64,000 nucleotides of DNA from Lunularia cruciata (GCA_948567375.1 OX419755.1:41607001-41671000); one strand, 5' to 3'. Counted from the stretch's first letter, positions 23,250-34,500 are shown. Program-made: numbers and translations. The notes: generated by a model from the letters alone, not told the origin.

Positions 23250-24531
23250 GGATAGATAGACAAACAGACGCCTCTGCCAATCTCATATGGTGGGGTTTGC
23301 TTGCTATCTATGGAGGAGACGGCACCTATAGCATTTGTGGGTAGTTGAGCTCTCTCGGCACCCCTACTTTCTTCTCATTTTCTGGTTGCTGTCAGACTGG
23401 TTTTGGAGACCTATGTGATAGAGGTGGAGTGAGGATCCTTTTCTCTCCAAGCGTTATTGCGGTAGACAAGAGATAGTCTATCCACACGAGCACGAGAGGA
23501 TTTTCCACCTTTTGCTTTGCTATCGTCAGATTGGACTAGAGGTTTACAGTCTTCCTTGATGGAGCGACAGTGTGAACATACGCTATATTCTCTCTTAGTC
23601 GACTCGTCTATTCCTCAAGCTACTAGAGCACGTCTTTGCTCTTGCTCCAACAAGGGTGCATGCTCTTGGATCCTAGCTCGATCGTGCATTAGGGCATTCT
23701 GACTTGCACCAGCTACTTTCTCTACAGCGATGAGGTTTTGCCTAGGTTTGGTCCACCCATCTGCATCTTCATTGCTCACTTGTGAGTGTGGTTCTACACT
23801 AGATGCAACAGTGGTACACATGACACGGTGTCCTTTTGGAGGACAAAGGATAGCTACCCATGATGTCATTAGGGACATAGTGTTTACTATGGCACGAGAG
23901 AGTGGATACTTGGCTTGGAGGGAGCGTTCTTACGCTTTACAGACAACACGTGTCAAGGTAGACTTATATTTGGCCTGAGATGATCAGGTGATAGTAGCGG
24001 ATGTTGTGGTTACGAACCCTACGCGAGATACAGTTTCGGAGGGAGTGATTACCCATCCCCTGGAAGGGCGGCGAGTGTAACAGTAGGTCGCAAGGTCTCC
24101 AAGTATAGGGGCATGCAGCAAGGTCACCTCTTTGTTCCTCTAGCCTTGGAGTTATATGGAGCAATGGACATGGCATTTGACACATTTGTCAGGCAGTGCA
24201 CGAGAGCTTATCATGTTAAGCGTCAGGTGTACCACTCTCACTCTCATACTTTGTAGTATATTTTAGACAGTATGTGTCCATTTCTCTACAGAGAGCAGTG
24301 GCTGGTGCAATCCATATGAGAACAATCACATTAGTTGATGTTTCTTCGGATGCTCCAGTTGTGTATAGACCGTACAACTTGCATAGCTCGGATATCTTAG
24401 GTGCGGTAGTGCAGATTTCTCATATAGACTCTATTGGGACTTAGCCCCATGTTACCTTGTTTTGTCTCTCCCTTGTACGGTTTGATGGGGTTTTTCCCTC
24501 CTCCGTTTTTACCATGCGGTCACCTTCCTCT
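23250..24531 (+). mobile_element. LINE copy 2: 5'-truncated non-LTR retrotransposon with 16-bp target duplication
   Basis: About 1.28 kb carrying the C-terminal part of a LINE reverse-transcriptase protein and its 3' end. The identical 16-mer CTTAAGCTACTTAAGT flanks it at 23234-23249 and 24532-24547, giving exact boundaries; the 16-mer is itself partly palindromic. The 3' end is the tail module (CCCCATGTTACC, CTTGTACGGTTTGATGGGG, ATGCGGTCACC, pyrimidine-rich end) and not poly(A). Copy 1 is the same element with the same tail. The copy is dead: truncated, with stops and frameshifts. Confidence 0.75.
23517..24240 (+). pseudogene. LINE copy 2: C-terminal part of the reverse-transcriptase protein
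   Basis: The clearest frame (23730-23978) reads RFCLGLVHPSASS, then a zinc-binding-like CECGSTLDATVVHMTRC, then GGQRIATHDVIRDI. A Cys-x-Cys...His...Cys cluster followed by R..HD..RD is typical of the region after the reverse transcriptase domain in plant and algal LINE proteins. After a stop, ADVVVTNPTRDTV and GVITHPLEG, then SKYRGM..G.LFVPLALELYG in another frame, continue the same family pattern. The polymerase domain itself is missing. Confidence 0.6.
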
Positions 24532-24844
24532 CTTAAGCTACTTAAGTAGCCAAAGGAATCTAAAGGAAAGACTAACGAATCCATCAAACGCCACGTAGCA
24601 CGCGGTATCGGTTGGACCGCCTGAAACCAAGAACAATGGCTGCCAAAAAACGACACACTCTATGTCAACTATTACTCAGGGATCCCATCAGGCCACGTGG
24701 CACCCGGGGGTCGTTTGCTAGCTTGAGACTGGACCAAAGCGAAATACCAAATCCGGGATCGGTTAAGTCTTCTCTGCAAGAGATGCATTTAAGCGGTTTG
24801 GAAGAAAAAACGCGACCTTGTACATTTAACCCATTTTATCTTGT

Positions 24845-24960
24845 TTGATTGGATTCGTGGGGTCTTCACATCCTTCATGTTCTCTACGCGGTCGCCTTTT
24901 TCCATTGGATGGGTCTTCATCTATCTTTATTCTCCTATGTGGTCCTCTGCGCGGCAGAAG
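24845..24960 (+). repeat. LINE-tail module, one clear and one diverged copy in tandem
   Basis: CCCATTTTATCTTGTTTGAT (24830-24849) leads into GTGGGGTCTTCACATCCTTC, CTACGCGGTCGCC and a T run; the following TTGGATGGGTCTTCATC...CCTATGTGGTCCTC (24904-24950) is a second, diverged tail. I could not find flanking duplications here. Confidence 0.6.
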
Positions 24961-26031
24961 TAAGAGAGGTTCATATGGCCGTTACGCGACCAGTCTTCCC
25001 TTTCAAAGCATACTTTCCAGGGAGACAGGAGCTATCACTGTCCGCCATGAAGTCCTCGTTTGTGCGATGTTGTACCGTATGTCGAGACAATGACGATCGA
25101 AAGCTCGCCGGCTACAGTCCAGGAAGTTTTGACGCTTCTTCCAGACAAAGCCAGATAAGCTTTTGATAGGCGATTATGCCCGACATCAGATGAGGACATG
25201 CATGCTGGCCATCCTTTTACTGTAGTCTTGCGTCGTCGTCCTGTCTTCAGGTAACAGAATGCTGCCAGCAGGCAAGATATTATACGGTATGGCAACTCCT
25301 ACCTACTGTTACCTATTTCTACCGTACTGTCAATCAACTACGGCCAGGGCTGTGAATTTCCACCGCCGAGGAGTCAAGCTGTGAACCTTTATTGTGTTAG
25401 TTCTATAAACTTGACTACTGTATCAATGAGAGGTTTCGGTTGTGTATATACGTAAATTCGATGAGTACATTCTCCTAATATGTTATGAGGTGTGTAGCAA
25501 GGTGATTTGTAATATGCTAATATACGGTATAATCTTTTGTGTTAATGGATCTTTCTGATTTCTTGATTTTGCTTCATTTGAGATCATACAAGTCCTCTTA
25601 CCAAGTATAGATATTTGTAGAAGAGGTATCTAATTGATCCTAAATTATAAGAATTGTGTGAATAATCACCCACGAACAACTAGGAACCAGATCATTGTTC
25701 CGGTTCCACAATTTCAAAACTTGTGGTAAGAGAATTATATCCAATTTTGTATTAACTATCATGGCTTTCACTAATTTCCCAAATGTGTGAAATAAATTGA
25801 AATACTATCATTTGGAAATATGAGAAAACTTTTAAAACCAAAATCCACAAACAAGTAGAAGGCATCACATGTAGGCTTATCCACATGATCTTTATTTACT
25901 TTTATTTATATAGATTTATCCACATGTGCATATAGAAGTCTAGAATTGGAGGGAACTAGTAAGGAAGATAAAAGAAAACAGAAAAAACTAAGAACTATAA
26001 AAGGTACTCTATATGTAAAAAATGGCATAAG
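24961..26031. other. Intergenic DNA, no gene seen
   Basis: The first 400 bases are of moderate GC and the rest AT-rich. Open frames on both strands near 25000-25300 overlap and carry no motif. AACTATAAAAGGTAC near 25994 looks like a TATA element of an LTR or promoter but has no partner that I can identify. Confidence 0.45.
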
Positions 26032-26105
26032 ACTCTATTATTTATATTGGAGATGGTTATACTTTTACGGTATTGAATACCCATGTCAAGTATAAATAAT
26101 AGAGT
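26032..26105. repeat. 15-bp perfect inverted repeat with 44-bp spacer
   Basis: ACTCTATTATTTATA (26032-26046) and TATAAATAATAGAGT (26091-26105) are exact reverse complements. The spacer is not self-complementary. Function unknown. Confidence 0.8.
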
Positions 26106-26229
26106 GGACGCAGGATCTTATAATATAGCTAAGTTACTCAATCCTCATCACATTACAACCTACTATTCCAAAGTATTATAAAGTCAAGTTGAGATAAGTT
26201 GGAAAAAGTGATTTTTTTGAAATTATTGG

Positions 26230-28589
26230 TAATCTATCTTGCATTCCTCCTTTGGTTTGAAATTATTGATTTTTGAGATACTAAAAAATATAAAAGTTGC
26301 TTGTAATCAAATGGATAAGAAATTAAATCCTTAAATCTTGGTTTTTCTTTTAATTGAATGTCATAGAGTTGATTCCTCCTCCTATGAATATATATTTTTT
26401 GATGAGTTGTACCCCAATTTGTACATAATAATACATGAACCATTGATAATAGATCATTCAATCTATTGAATACTTGAATATCACTAGCACTCCCTAGAGC
26501 TTGCCAACTTATGGTAGCCTTGATATTTTCCTCTTTCATCTTGATTTCTTCAACTAAAATTTTATTTAATTATTTATCTATCTAAGAAGGCAATTGTCTC
26601 TACTGTACCTCACTCATATAAACAACAAAAACCATTGAAGCCTTAAAGTGATCAAAACTAAGATGTGAACATTTTAAGAGATAAGAGCCTCTAAGTCAAT
26701 CCTTTGTTAAAGGATTGACTTAGAGGCTCTCAAGGAGATATCAAGATAACAAGATCAAAACACATACAATAAAGTAATGCATCTAAATATCTATGACAAA
26801 TTAACCTTGTAGCAAGATTCTAGGGAAATTGAGAGTGAATGCTAGGGAAAAGTAAAGAAAGACTTAGTAAGGCTAGGAAATAAGTCTAAAATACCACCAA
26901 GGATTGGGTTTTGATAACATAAGGCAATAATGCTAAAAATAATTTTATTTTATTTATCTATTGAGGACTATTGTTAAAAGGTAGCTAAAGTGCCAAAGCA
27001 AAGTAAGACTACAATCATGACCAAGATGGAAGTAAAACAAGGAATCATAGTGAGCAAGAACTATGATTGGGCCTATGGAACTATGATTAGCCAAAAAATT
27101 TGGCTAATACTTTGAGATTCTATCCTTGGTTGAAGAGGATAATAATCTTGAAAAGCACACATAAAGATATATGGTGAAGATTAAGACAAGTCTTGAAGGC
27201 TAAACCATCAACCTAAATATAACTTTGGGCTTATCTTAAGCCTTAACTTTGTACCCAAGACCACAACCAAATTAAGTGGTAGTATTAAGAGATGCTGTCC
27301 AAGTACTACATTGATCCATGGTCAGTTAGGCCATTACGTGAGAGGTTTGCCATATAAAGATTCCCAACTATTAAGGAAGTCTATCCCAAATTAAAAGCAA
27401 TAGCTCATGGTGTGAAATGCACTAAAGGTAGCAAATATCCATAAATACAAACCTATCGAGATGAAGAGTATGACCTAGGCTCAAAACTATCATAAGAAAT
27501 TATTGGTTAGCGTAAGCTAGAGTTATGCAATTTTTGTTATACAATATAGTGTTGTAGGTGTGAACTACCAAAATATGAACTTGTGCAACATGCAAGATCA
27601 ACATTCAAGAAGGTAAAAATTTGTGTCTTGATTCCTTATAAAATAATTTACACTAATAAAAGCATCTCAATACCAATTTGAGCATGATGTTATTGTTTTT
27701 TAATCTAATCTATATGAAAATATTATCTACAATGCCATAATATTTATCCTTGAATCTATCAAGTACCCAATGCATGTGATCTACAAATACGTATGATCTA
27801 CAAATTCTAGAAATATTTATAAGGTCAAAAGGACCATCTATTCAAATGTCTATACCTTGTACAAAAGGCTATCTTAGATATATCCTTTGATGTGATAAGT
27901 ATTACCAATATTCCCTACAAGGATTTAACTTGGTTAAGAACTTGACTCCACTTAATTCATCCAACAAATCCTTGTTTCAAAGCAAGAGATTATCATTTTC
28001 ATAACTTTTTATTTAATCTATGAGAGTCAATATAAATTCTAAAGAAAGTTTTAGTTCTTTCAAGCAAATATAAGATATGATCCTAAAACAAGGTTCTATA
28101 CCAATTAATATTCTTCTTTGTAAGCTCCCCTAGTACGAAAGGTCTTTTAAAATTTATTTATTCCATTGGAGATAAGTACAAGATACTAACAAGTGTATTA
28201 CAAGAGAGAAAATCCATAATATGAGGTATTATTTGTTTAGAACCCTTAAGAAAATCATCTAGAAACACATCCTATTAATTTTGTATAATTTCATCTATTA
28301 TCTTTGATGTTGATGTCTTTACTTCCAAATGACAAACTTTATAATTTGTTTGCTCCAAATCATAAATCCTAGTATCTCCTCTTTCATAGTTTGCTTAGTA
28401 GTAAAAATTGTAAATTTAATATAAATATTATCTATGTCAAATATTACAAAAATTCATATCTTTATAAAAAGAACTAAACATTCTAAATACAAGACTTTGC
28501 TTTATGTTGTAACTTGAATTTCTTGTTTTGTCTTGACTTGAACATAATAACATTGAAGCCAAGGTAGTCCTAAAATAATATTATAGTGT
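26230..28589 (-). pseudogene. E6: decayed Ty3/gypsy polyprotein remnant, split by E5
   Basis: Read on the minus strand from 28589 downward: protease end YNIILGLPWLQCYYVQ (about 28590-28535), RT start DVFLDDFLKGSKQIIPHIMDF (about 28290-28210), RT palm region KIAFCTRYRHLN and FVDHMHWVLDRFKDKYYGIVDNIFI (about 27880-27690), and the RT-RNase H link IKATISWQALGSASDIQVFNRLNDLLS (26530-26420). The order matches E3 and E4, whose RT reads FMDKIHQVL or FMDQIHWVL at the same place. About 1.1 kb of unrecognised DNA separates the RT palm from the link, probably another insertion; it includes the hairpin at 26684-26730. Gag and LTRs were not identified. Confidence 0.65.
26684..26730. repeat. Perfect 22-bp hairpin with 3-nt loop
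   Basis: The arm starting AGAGCCTCTAAGTCAATCC (26684-26705) is followed after the loop GTT by its exact reverse complement (26709-26730). No mismatch is present although the surrounding elements are heavily decayed, so the structure is either young or maintained. Confidence 0.9.
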
Positions 28590-29226
28590 TGTATGCCAAC
28601 CTATCTCTCACTCAAGATGAGTGTTTGATGGTTACTAAGAAAGCACAATATGGAATAAAAAGACTTTGAATTGAACTCCTTAATACTCCTTCAAGGCTTA
28701 AACTCCAACACACTACAAAGATCAAGGTATTGCTCACAAAAGAACTAAGAAAGTTTTAGTTGAAAGGATGATGAGTACCTCTTCATCCCTAGTTTATATT
28801 AAAAAATTCTTACATATAAAATTTATAAATTGTAGGAGTAATTAGAATTACTAAGCAAAAATTCATCTATATATATATATATATATATATACTCATATGA
28901 ATAGTACCAATAAGCATATGATCTTATCTTGAACCCACAATTAAGGCAATGATTCATTTGTGCTATCCTTGAACTATAGAAAAATCTACACCAAAAAGCT
29001 TGCACACCTAAGAGATCACAACTATTTTCTCAAAGCCAAATATGTAGAAATAGGAAGTTAGTGCACTACAATCTAAAATAGTGATGCTCACTCTTTTGAG
29101 CTCCTTTGAAATAATATCAGTCAATATTAGCTACAACTAATTCTAGTTAATCTTGACATATTTGGAAGCTTTGTAAATTTCTAAAGAGACAATATCTTCT
29201 ACACAGCTATAATACCAAAACATACA
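28590..29226 (-). repeat. E5 3' LTR
   Basis: Shares with its partner CTCACTCA(A/G)GATGA, GCATATGATCTTATCTTGA, CTATCCTTG(A/G)ACTATAGAA and AATCTAAAATAGTG(A)TGCTCA-type blocks. It contains a (TA)n run at about 28866-28892. Confidence 0.75.
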
Positions 29227-29687
29227 CTCCAATAGAGCACAATGGATGTAATATCAACTCCCAGGCTACAACTTTACTTCATCCTCAAATTAGATGTCCC
29301 TTTGCATTTTATTATATAGCTTAAATTTATCATTGTTGACTCTATCAAAGGGTCTACTCCCAACTCCTTAAGATCATAGGTGTAATTAAACCAACACCTT
29401 CTCCATTATGAAAGATCCAAAGTACTTAGGCCAAAAACTTCTTTTACACACTCTTGACTTGAATAGCACCAAATAAAATTTACTAATCATCTTCTTTAAC
29501 AAGCTACACTTTCTTCTTGCTTTACATATTATCATAGCTCTCCATTTGCTTTCTTTGTGCTTGCTCCACTGAACTTTAACAACTTCTTTTATTTTCTCTA
29601 CCCATGAGTTGATCTTTCCTTGACTTATCTACATCACCTCCTTGTATTTTCTTGATTTTTTATGAGTGCTTGGAAATCAAGAAGACA
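29227..29687 (-). pseudogene. E5 interior: integrase C-terminal remnant
   Basis: The minus strand reads an integrase tail: a basic stretch (KVQWSKHKESKWRAM) followed by SFWPKYFGSFIMEKVL, matching the plant gypsy pattern in which the integrase core is followed by K-L-x-P-R-Y-Y-G-P-F. Protease, RT, RNase H and the integrase core are absent. Confidence 0.6.
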
Positions 29688-30352
29688 TGTGAGCCGGCCT
29701 GTCTCTCACTCAGGATGAACCTTTGATGGCTATTATGGTAGTGCACCATGGACTAAGAGGGCAAGGAACCCTAACTCCATCATACTACTCCAAGGCTAAC
29801 ACTCCATGACTCAAGACATTGCTCACTAGAGAACTCAATGAGAGAGAGAGAGATAGTTCCAAATGAAAAGATGATGAAAACCTCCTCACTCCTTGTTTAT
29901 ATACTTGTGAAATAGTTATACACTAATGTTACTAATTACCGTAGTAACTCAAGTTACTAGACTAAAAGTCAAGTAAAGTCAAAAAGTAGAAAGGAATATC
30001 CATTCACATGGGCATATTCCCCTAAGCATGTGGTCTTATCTTGACCCAACCACTAAGTCAAGGATTCCTTCACATGGGCTATCCTTGGACTATAGAAGAA
30101 TCCAAAACAAAAAGGCTTGCGGGCCCAAGAGTTCTCAACTCTTTCCTCAAAGTCAAACACCTAGGAATAATACCAAGTCAACACACTAGAATCCAAAATA
30201 GTGGTGCTCATCTTTTCTACTTCCTCTAAAGTAAGGTCTACTCTATCTTAGCTATGATTAACTTTAGCTAATCATGACTAATATAGAACCATCCTTTATC
30301 TCTATATAAATAATATATCTCAAGTACTTGTAATACCAAGCTAAATATCACA
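29688..30352 (-). repeat. E5 5' LTR
   Basis: Partner of 28590-29226 in the same orientation. Contains a short (GA)n run at about 29839. No initiator-Met primer site is visible next to it, consistent with the interior deletion. Confidence 0.75.
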
Positions 30353-30700
30353 ATACCACACACATGCACAAATGGGTGTTATAGACCAAAGTGAATAGGT
30401 AAAGTAGACTCAATACCATATACCAAACGAAATGGAAAACATGTAGTGGAGGTTTCAGAACTGTCTTGTACTCCCACAAAATTACATGAGTTCTCATGTT
30501 CCAAGAGTATTTAACCTCCTCTATTTTTGCATCTTTCTTCAAGATTATAGAGAAAGTTTAATTTGTTCACTTTTTCAGCCAATTGAGTTTAACTTATAAG
30601 ATATAGTCACTTGATATCTGAGAGAAAATATAGTAAAATTGTTGTAATGATGCTCCCAATCAACTTTCCTCCGAAAAAAAACCATTTTTGCAATAGGCAA
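30353..30700. other. AT-rich DNA between E5 and E7, nothing recognised
   Basis: The remaining 5' part of E6 would be expected here, but no gag or protease motif is visible on the minus strand. Confidence 0.4.
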
Positions 30701-31950
30701 GCAATATATCAACTTCATCTTCATTCATGTCTCTTAATGGCCTAACATTTATCTCTTGGTGGTATCTTTATAGTTCTCAATCATTACTAAAAATTGGTGA
30801 AACATTTTTTAAGCTTATAAGGAGTAGTAGCCAGAGTTTCCTTGACTTTTTTAAGGATCACTACTATTCAATCTTTGCATTGTAATGGATCCTAAAAATT
30901 AGAAGATCTTCCTTGCCAAAAGAGATGAACTTCTCTAAGTCAAATAATACATTATCCTCATCCAAACATTACAAGACTTTTATCCCATGTTCAAAATGCT
31001 CTTCCTTGTTCTCATTGATATAAATTTAATCACTTAAATTTTTAGCAAAGTTTCTAATGAAAGATTCAAATATTTTATTCATGAACCATGGAGATATGAC
31101 TAGAGCATCACAAAATCCAAAACCAAGTCCCTATAAACACAACTACTCCAAGATGTATTGAATATGGTAAGTAATGGAGACCATGATGCAATTTAGATTT
31201 GGAGATAGCCATTATAACTGTAAAATTCTCTAAAATATACCTCTCATGATCTAAAGCCTCTTCCAAGATACTATCAATAGATAGCAAGGGTAGAAGTCTA
31301 TCTTGGTTATGACATTGAGCTTCTTATAATCTACATATAAGGATATTTTGCAATTATTTTTCTTCACAATCACAATTAGAGATATTTTTTTGGAAATTTT
31401 CACCTCAAAAGCATACTTGGACTCCTTGAAGTTATCAATCTACACCTTCAACAATTCACAAATTTTTTTAAGTTCACATAACATTACATTTTGTCATAAA
31501 AGCTCCATCTTGAACTTATGTTCTCTAAGGTGATTTCATTTGTATCTTGCAATTTAAAGCTAATACATGGTTGAACTTAACTCTCTTTCAGTCTACCTTC
31601 TCTTCTTTTGCAACATTTGGACTATATTTGAATGTAAGTATTCTTCTTTTTATCTCTTCAAGTAACAATAATGATTTTTCAAGATCATTCAAGACCCTTA
31701 ATTTAGACATAAAATTTATTGCATATAAGAGAGACACATCTAAATTGGAACACAAAGTTATCCTCATCCAAAGAGGAATCTTCCTCCATGTTCTCTACAT
31801 CTAAAGCTATTCCTATGAATCCAATTTCCAATAATTGTAATTATACTTTTAAATGTGAAGTCTACTTGGTATTAATGAAAGGAATCCTAACATATCAGTT
31901 TGGTGGACTAATTCTTAGGTAGTTCTTTGTACAAGTTGATTTCAACCATG
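30700..31950 (-). pseudogene. E7: reverse-transcriptase remnant of a different gypsy lineage
   Basis: On the minus strand from about 31500 downward: ISLIVIVKKNNCKISLYVDYKKLNVITKIDFYP, then SIDSILEEA-like after a frame change, FGFCDALVIS..FMNKIFESF, and HFEHGIKVL near 30960. The LYVDYKKLN..T..D.YPL motif and an FGLCNAP-like box are gypsy RT hallmarks, but the wording differs from E1-E6 and resembles the non-chromodomain LLEEV/GH type found in plants. Many stops. Its integrase and LTRs were not identified. Confidence 0.6.
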
Positions 31951-32283
31951 GTGTAAGAAATAGAGTAGCAATTACTTCTGATACAACACTTATTACCAAA
32001 GGATCAAAAACCTACCATCCTAATAGACTTGTGGAGTGTATATAATGTCCTTTACAATCTCATATCTTCCCAAACTTTCTTCTATACAAAAAATGATCTT
32101 GATGATTTCTACCTTAGTAGAAAGTTTCTCATACCTCATCTTGCTATAAATGTACAGTTTTTAACCTCCCAATATTCTTTTGTGAGTATGGTTATTATCC
32201 TAATCAAAGTAGTTCCTATATCATCTCTATTCTTCTTCAACATAATGCATAACCTTAATTCTAACATCTTTTTGCATATCCTT

Positions 32284-32762
32284 TGTAACAATATGGAGTT
32301 AGTAGACAAGTTAGTAGAGGTTAATGAATTAAAAAATAGGCCAAATTAGCTAGGAATTCTAAGAATGTTCTCAAAGCATCGAGGAAGCTTCTTGATTACT
32401 TTCCAAGTATGGTGTATTATGCATACCAAGTAAGCAGTTTCTAGGCAAAAGTTCCTTGGCCAGCTTAGCTTGCATGCCAAGTACATGACTTCTAAAAGGA
32501 AGATTCTTGGCTAACTTTAACATGCATTCTAAGAAGGTGGTTTTGAGAAAGCTTCCCAAGAGCCTTTTATGTTCCTTATAAATACCAAAGCCCAAGCTCA
32601 TGCTAGATATTTGGAGTTTTCTTCATTTGAGAGTTCCAATGTGATCTTCTACTTCAACCTTCCATTGTACTATTTCTCTTTTTGGTCTTTTACATTATTA
32701 TTAGAGCAAGGTCCCAATGTGATCTTCCTATTTGGTCTTTTATTCTCCTATTTCTTTTATAT
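32284..32762 (+). repeat. E3 5' LTR
   Basis: Starts TGTAACAATATGGAG and matches the 3' LTR at 43304 throughout (GGAAGCTTCTTG, TGCATGCCAAGTA, TAAATACCAAAGCCCAAGC, CAATGTGATCTTC). AAATACC downstream of a TATAAATA motif (about 32575) marks the probable promoter. Confidence 0.8.
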
Positions 32763-32780
32763 TGGTATAAGATCAAGAAT
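32763..32780 (+). other. E3 primer binding site (degenerate)
   Basis: TTGGTATAAGATCAAG directly after the LTR resembles TGGTATCAGAGC of the initiator-Met primer site, with substitutions. Confidence 0.5.
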
Positions 32781-32855
32781 AAGATGGATTGAATTTATGG
32801 ATCACTAAATCTATTTCCCCTAAATCATTGGGATTTTTGTGTTTATGTACAATCC

Positions 32856-33418
32856 TATAATGCTCCAAGGACAAGAGAAGAGAGAAAACACGGATTACAC
32901 ACTCAAACATTCGATGCCCCAAAGGAGCACCTTCTCTTTATTATATAGAGAAAGAGGATCTCTTCCAAGGAAGCTCCACCATAGGATTAGACACACATAT
33001 AAGTGATATGTCAGCAAGCTCCACCCTTGGATTACTTACTTGGATGGGTGACATGTCTGGTCTAGGTCCTATCTGGTTGGTCAAACAAACTTTGACCGGA
33101 GTGAATCTTCATGTAGGAATCTCAGAATCACATGAGTAAGGTACCGTTGGAAAGCTCTTGGCAAGAAAAAGAAGGAGGGAGGGAAGGCCAACATTTCCTC
33201 TATAGGGGGGCATATTTTCAAGGCCTAATTCATCTGTTTAGGCCTCCAAAATTGCCTTCAAAGATTTCAGGCATATTTTGCTTCCTACTCTATTAGTAGA
33301 AGTCCCCTTTTGGTGATACCTCTTTTTGATCTATTTATTCCATCACGTGTAACATCCTTCCAGATGTTACCAAACCAATTCTCACCTTTAAATCATATGT
33401 CTAGCTATTGGTTCTAAA
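32856..33418 (-). repeat. E2 3' LTR (truncated at its inner end)
   Basis: Matches 37651-38231 closely (AGAAGAGAGAAAACAC, AGGAGCACCTTCTCTTTATT, GGTCTAGGTCCTATCTGG). At 33418 it passes without any polypurine tract into integrase codons. It lacks the extra 156 bases present at 38232-38387. Confidence 0.85.
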
Positions 33419-34095
33419 CTAGTGAATTGAGTGCCTCTATCAATGATGAGTACTCTAGACAAGCCATGGTGAGAGAAGATTACATCTAAGTATAATTGAG
33501 CTAGTTGTGGAGCGGTCACATCCTTAGTGTTAGGGCGTACATGAATCATTTTGCTAAGCCAATCCACAAAGACCACGATGGAGTTAAACCCTAAGGTGGT
33601 CTTGGGTAATTCACAAACAAAATCCATACTCACTTGTTCCCAACGTTGGGTAGGAGTAGGGAGAGGTTGAAGGAGCCATGCAAGAGCTTGATTAGAAGCT
33701 TTGTTCTGTTGACAAAGTAGGCAGTTGCGCATGTAGTCCATCACGTTGATGCTCATGTTGGGCCAATAGTAATGGTGTTTGACTACATCCAAGGTCTTGT
33801 CCACTCCAACATGACCTACAATGACCAAATCATGACATTCTGCTAGAATGGTGGTGCATAATTCTGGGACATTAGGGATCCATAATCTGCCATCACGAAA
33901 GGTGAGTCTTTGGGTGCTGGTGACACCTTTGGATGATTGCGCTTCTACAATTTGTGGATCAGTTTTTGTAGTGGCAAAAATCTCCGGCCAAAATTCAAGG
34001 TTAATCTTAACCTCTACCACCAAGTTGTTTGTCATTGGCTTGCAGGTGAATGCATCTGCAAGTTGCTTCTTACCTTCCACGTAGATGATTGTCAT
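33388..34095 (-). pseudogene. E2 RNase H end and integrase, open frame of 235 codons
   Basis: Uninterrupted frame: IYVEGKKQLADAF (end of RNase H), the zinc-binding region GHVGVDKTLDVVKHHYYWPNM...NCLLCQQNK, and the core with catalytic Asp residues in MDFVCELPKTT and LIIDRGTQFTS. The last nine or so residues are translated from the joined LTR, so the third catalytic residue (Glu) and the C-terminal domains are missing. Confidence 0.85.
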
Positions 34096-34099
34096 GTTG

Positions 34100-34500
34100 A
34101 AGCGTTGTTGCTACTTTGCCCACCAAATTTGGCAATGAGATAGATCCTTCTGTGTCTCAAGGTAGACTAGAGGTTTGTGGTCTGTTGCTACTACAAATGC
34201 CTTCTCGCCCAAATAGTTCTTCCAATGCTTGGTTGCCAGAACGATGGCTAACTCTTCTCATTTTGTGCTGTGGTAGTTGCACTCTGCCAATAACAACTTT
34301 CAAGAGAAATATGCAATTGGATGCCATCCATCATGCCACTCTTATTGTAGGATTGCTCCTATTGCTACGCTTGATGCATCTACAGCCAACTTGATTGGAC
34401 GTTTTGGGTCATACCACTTTAAGATTGGTGCCTATAGCAAGGCGGCTTTCAATTCTTGAAAGTCCAACTCTTGTGCGGTGCCCCATATCCACTTCTTCCC
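34100..34500 (-). pseudogene. E2 RNase H remnant
   Basis: Minus-strand blocks corresponding to E1 RNase H are visible: KHWKNYLG..AFVVATDHKPLVYLETQKDLSHCQIWW near 34130-34240, and the start (AVDASSVAIGA-like) near 34370. One or two stops and frame changes are present. Confidence 0.7.

Larger units (their letters stand above)
28590..30352 (-). mobile_element. E5: short LTR-pair element with 0.46-kb interior, inside E6
   Basis: Two direct repeats of about 640-665 bp (28590-29226 and 29688-30352) enclose 461 bp. On the minus strand the interior still encodes the integrase C-terminus typical of gypsy elements (FWPKYFGSF, where the family reads APRYYGPF), so E5 is a gypsy element that lost nearly all of gag-pol. 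The left LTR begins directly at the E6 protease codons, which shows insertion into E6. The LTRs differ at roughly a quarter of positions by eye, so it is old. I did not find a matching 5-bp target duplication. Confidence 0.75.

Noticed and set aside
28866-28892. (TA)n microsatellite
   Set aside because: Ordinary dinucleotide repeat inside the E5 LTR; nothing unusual.
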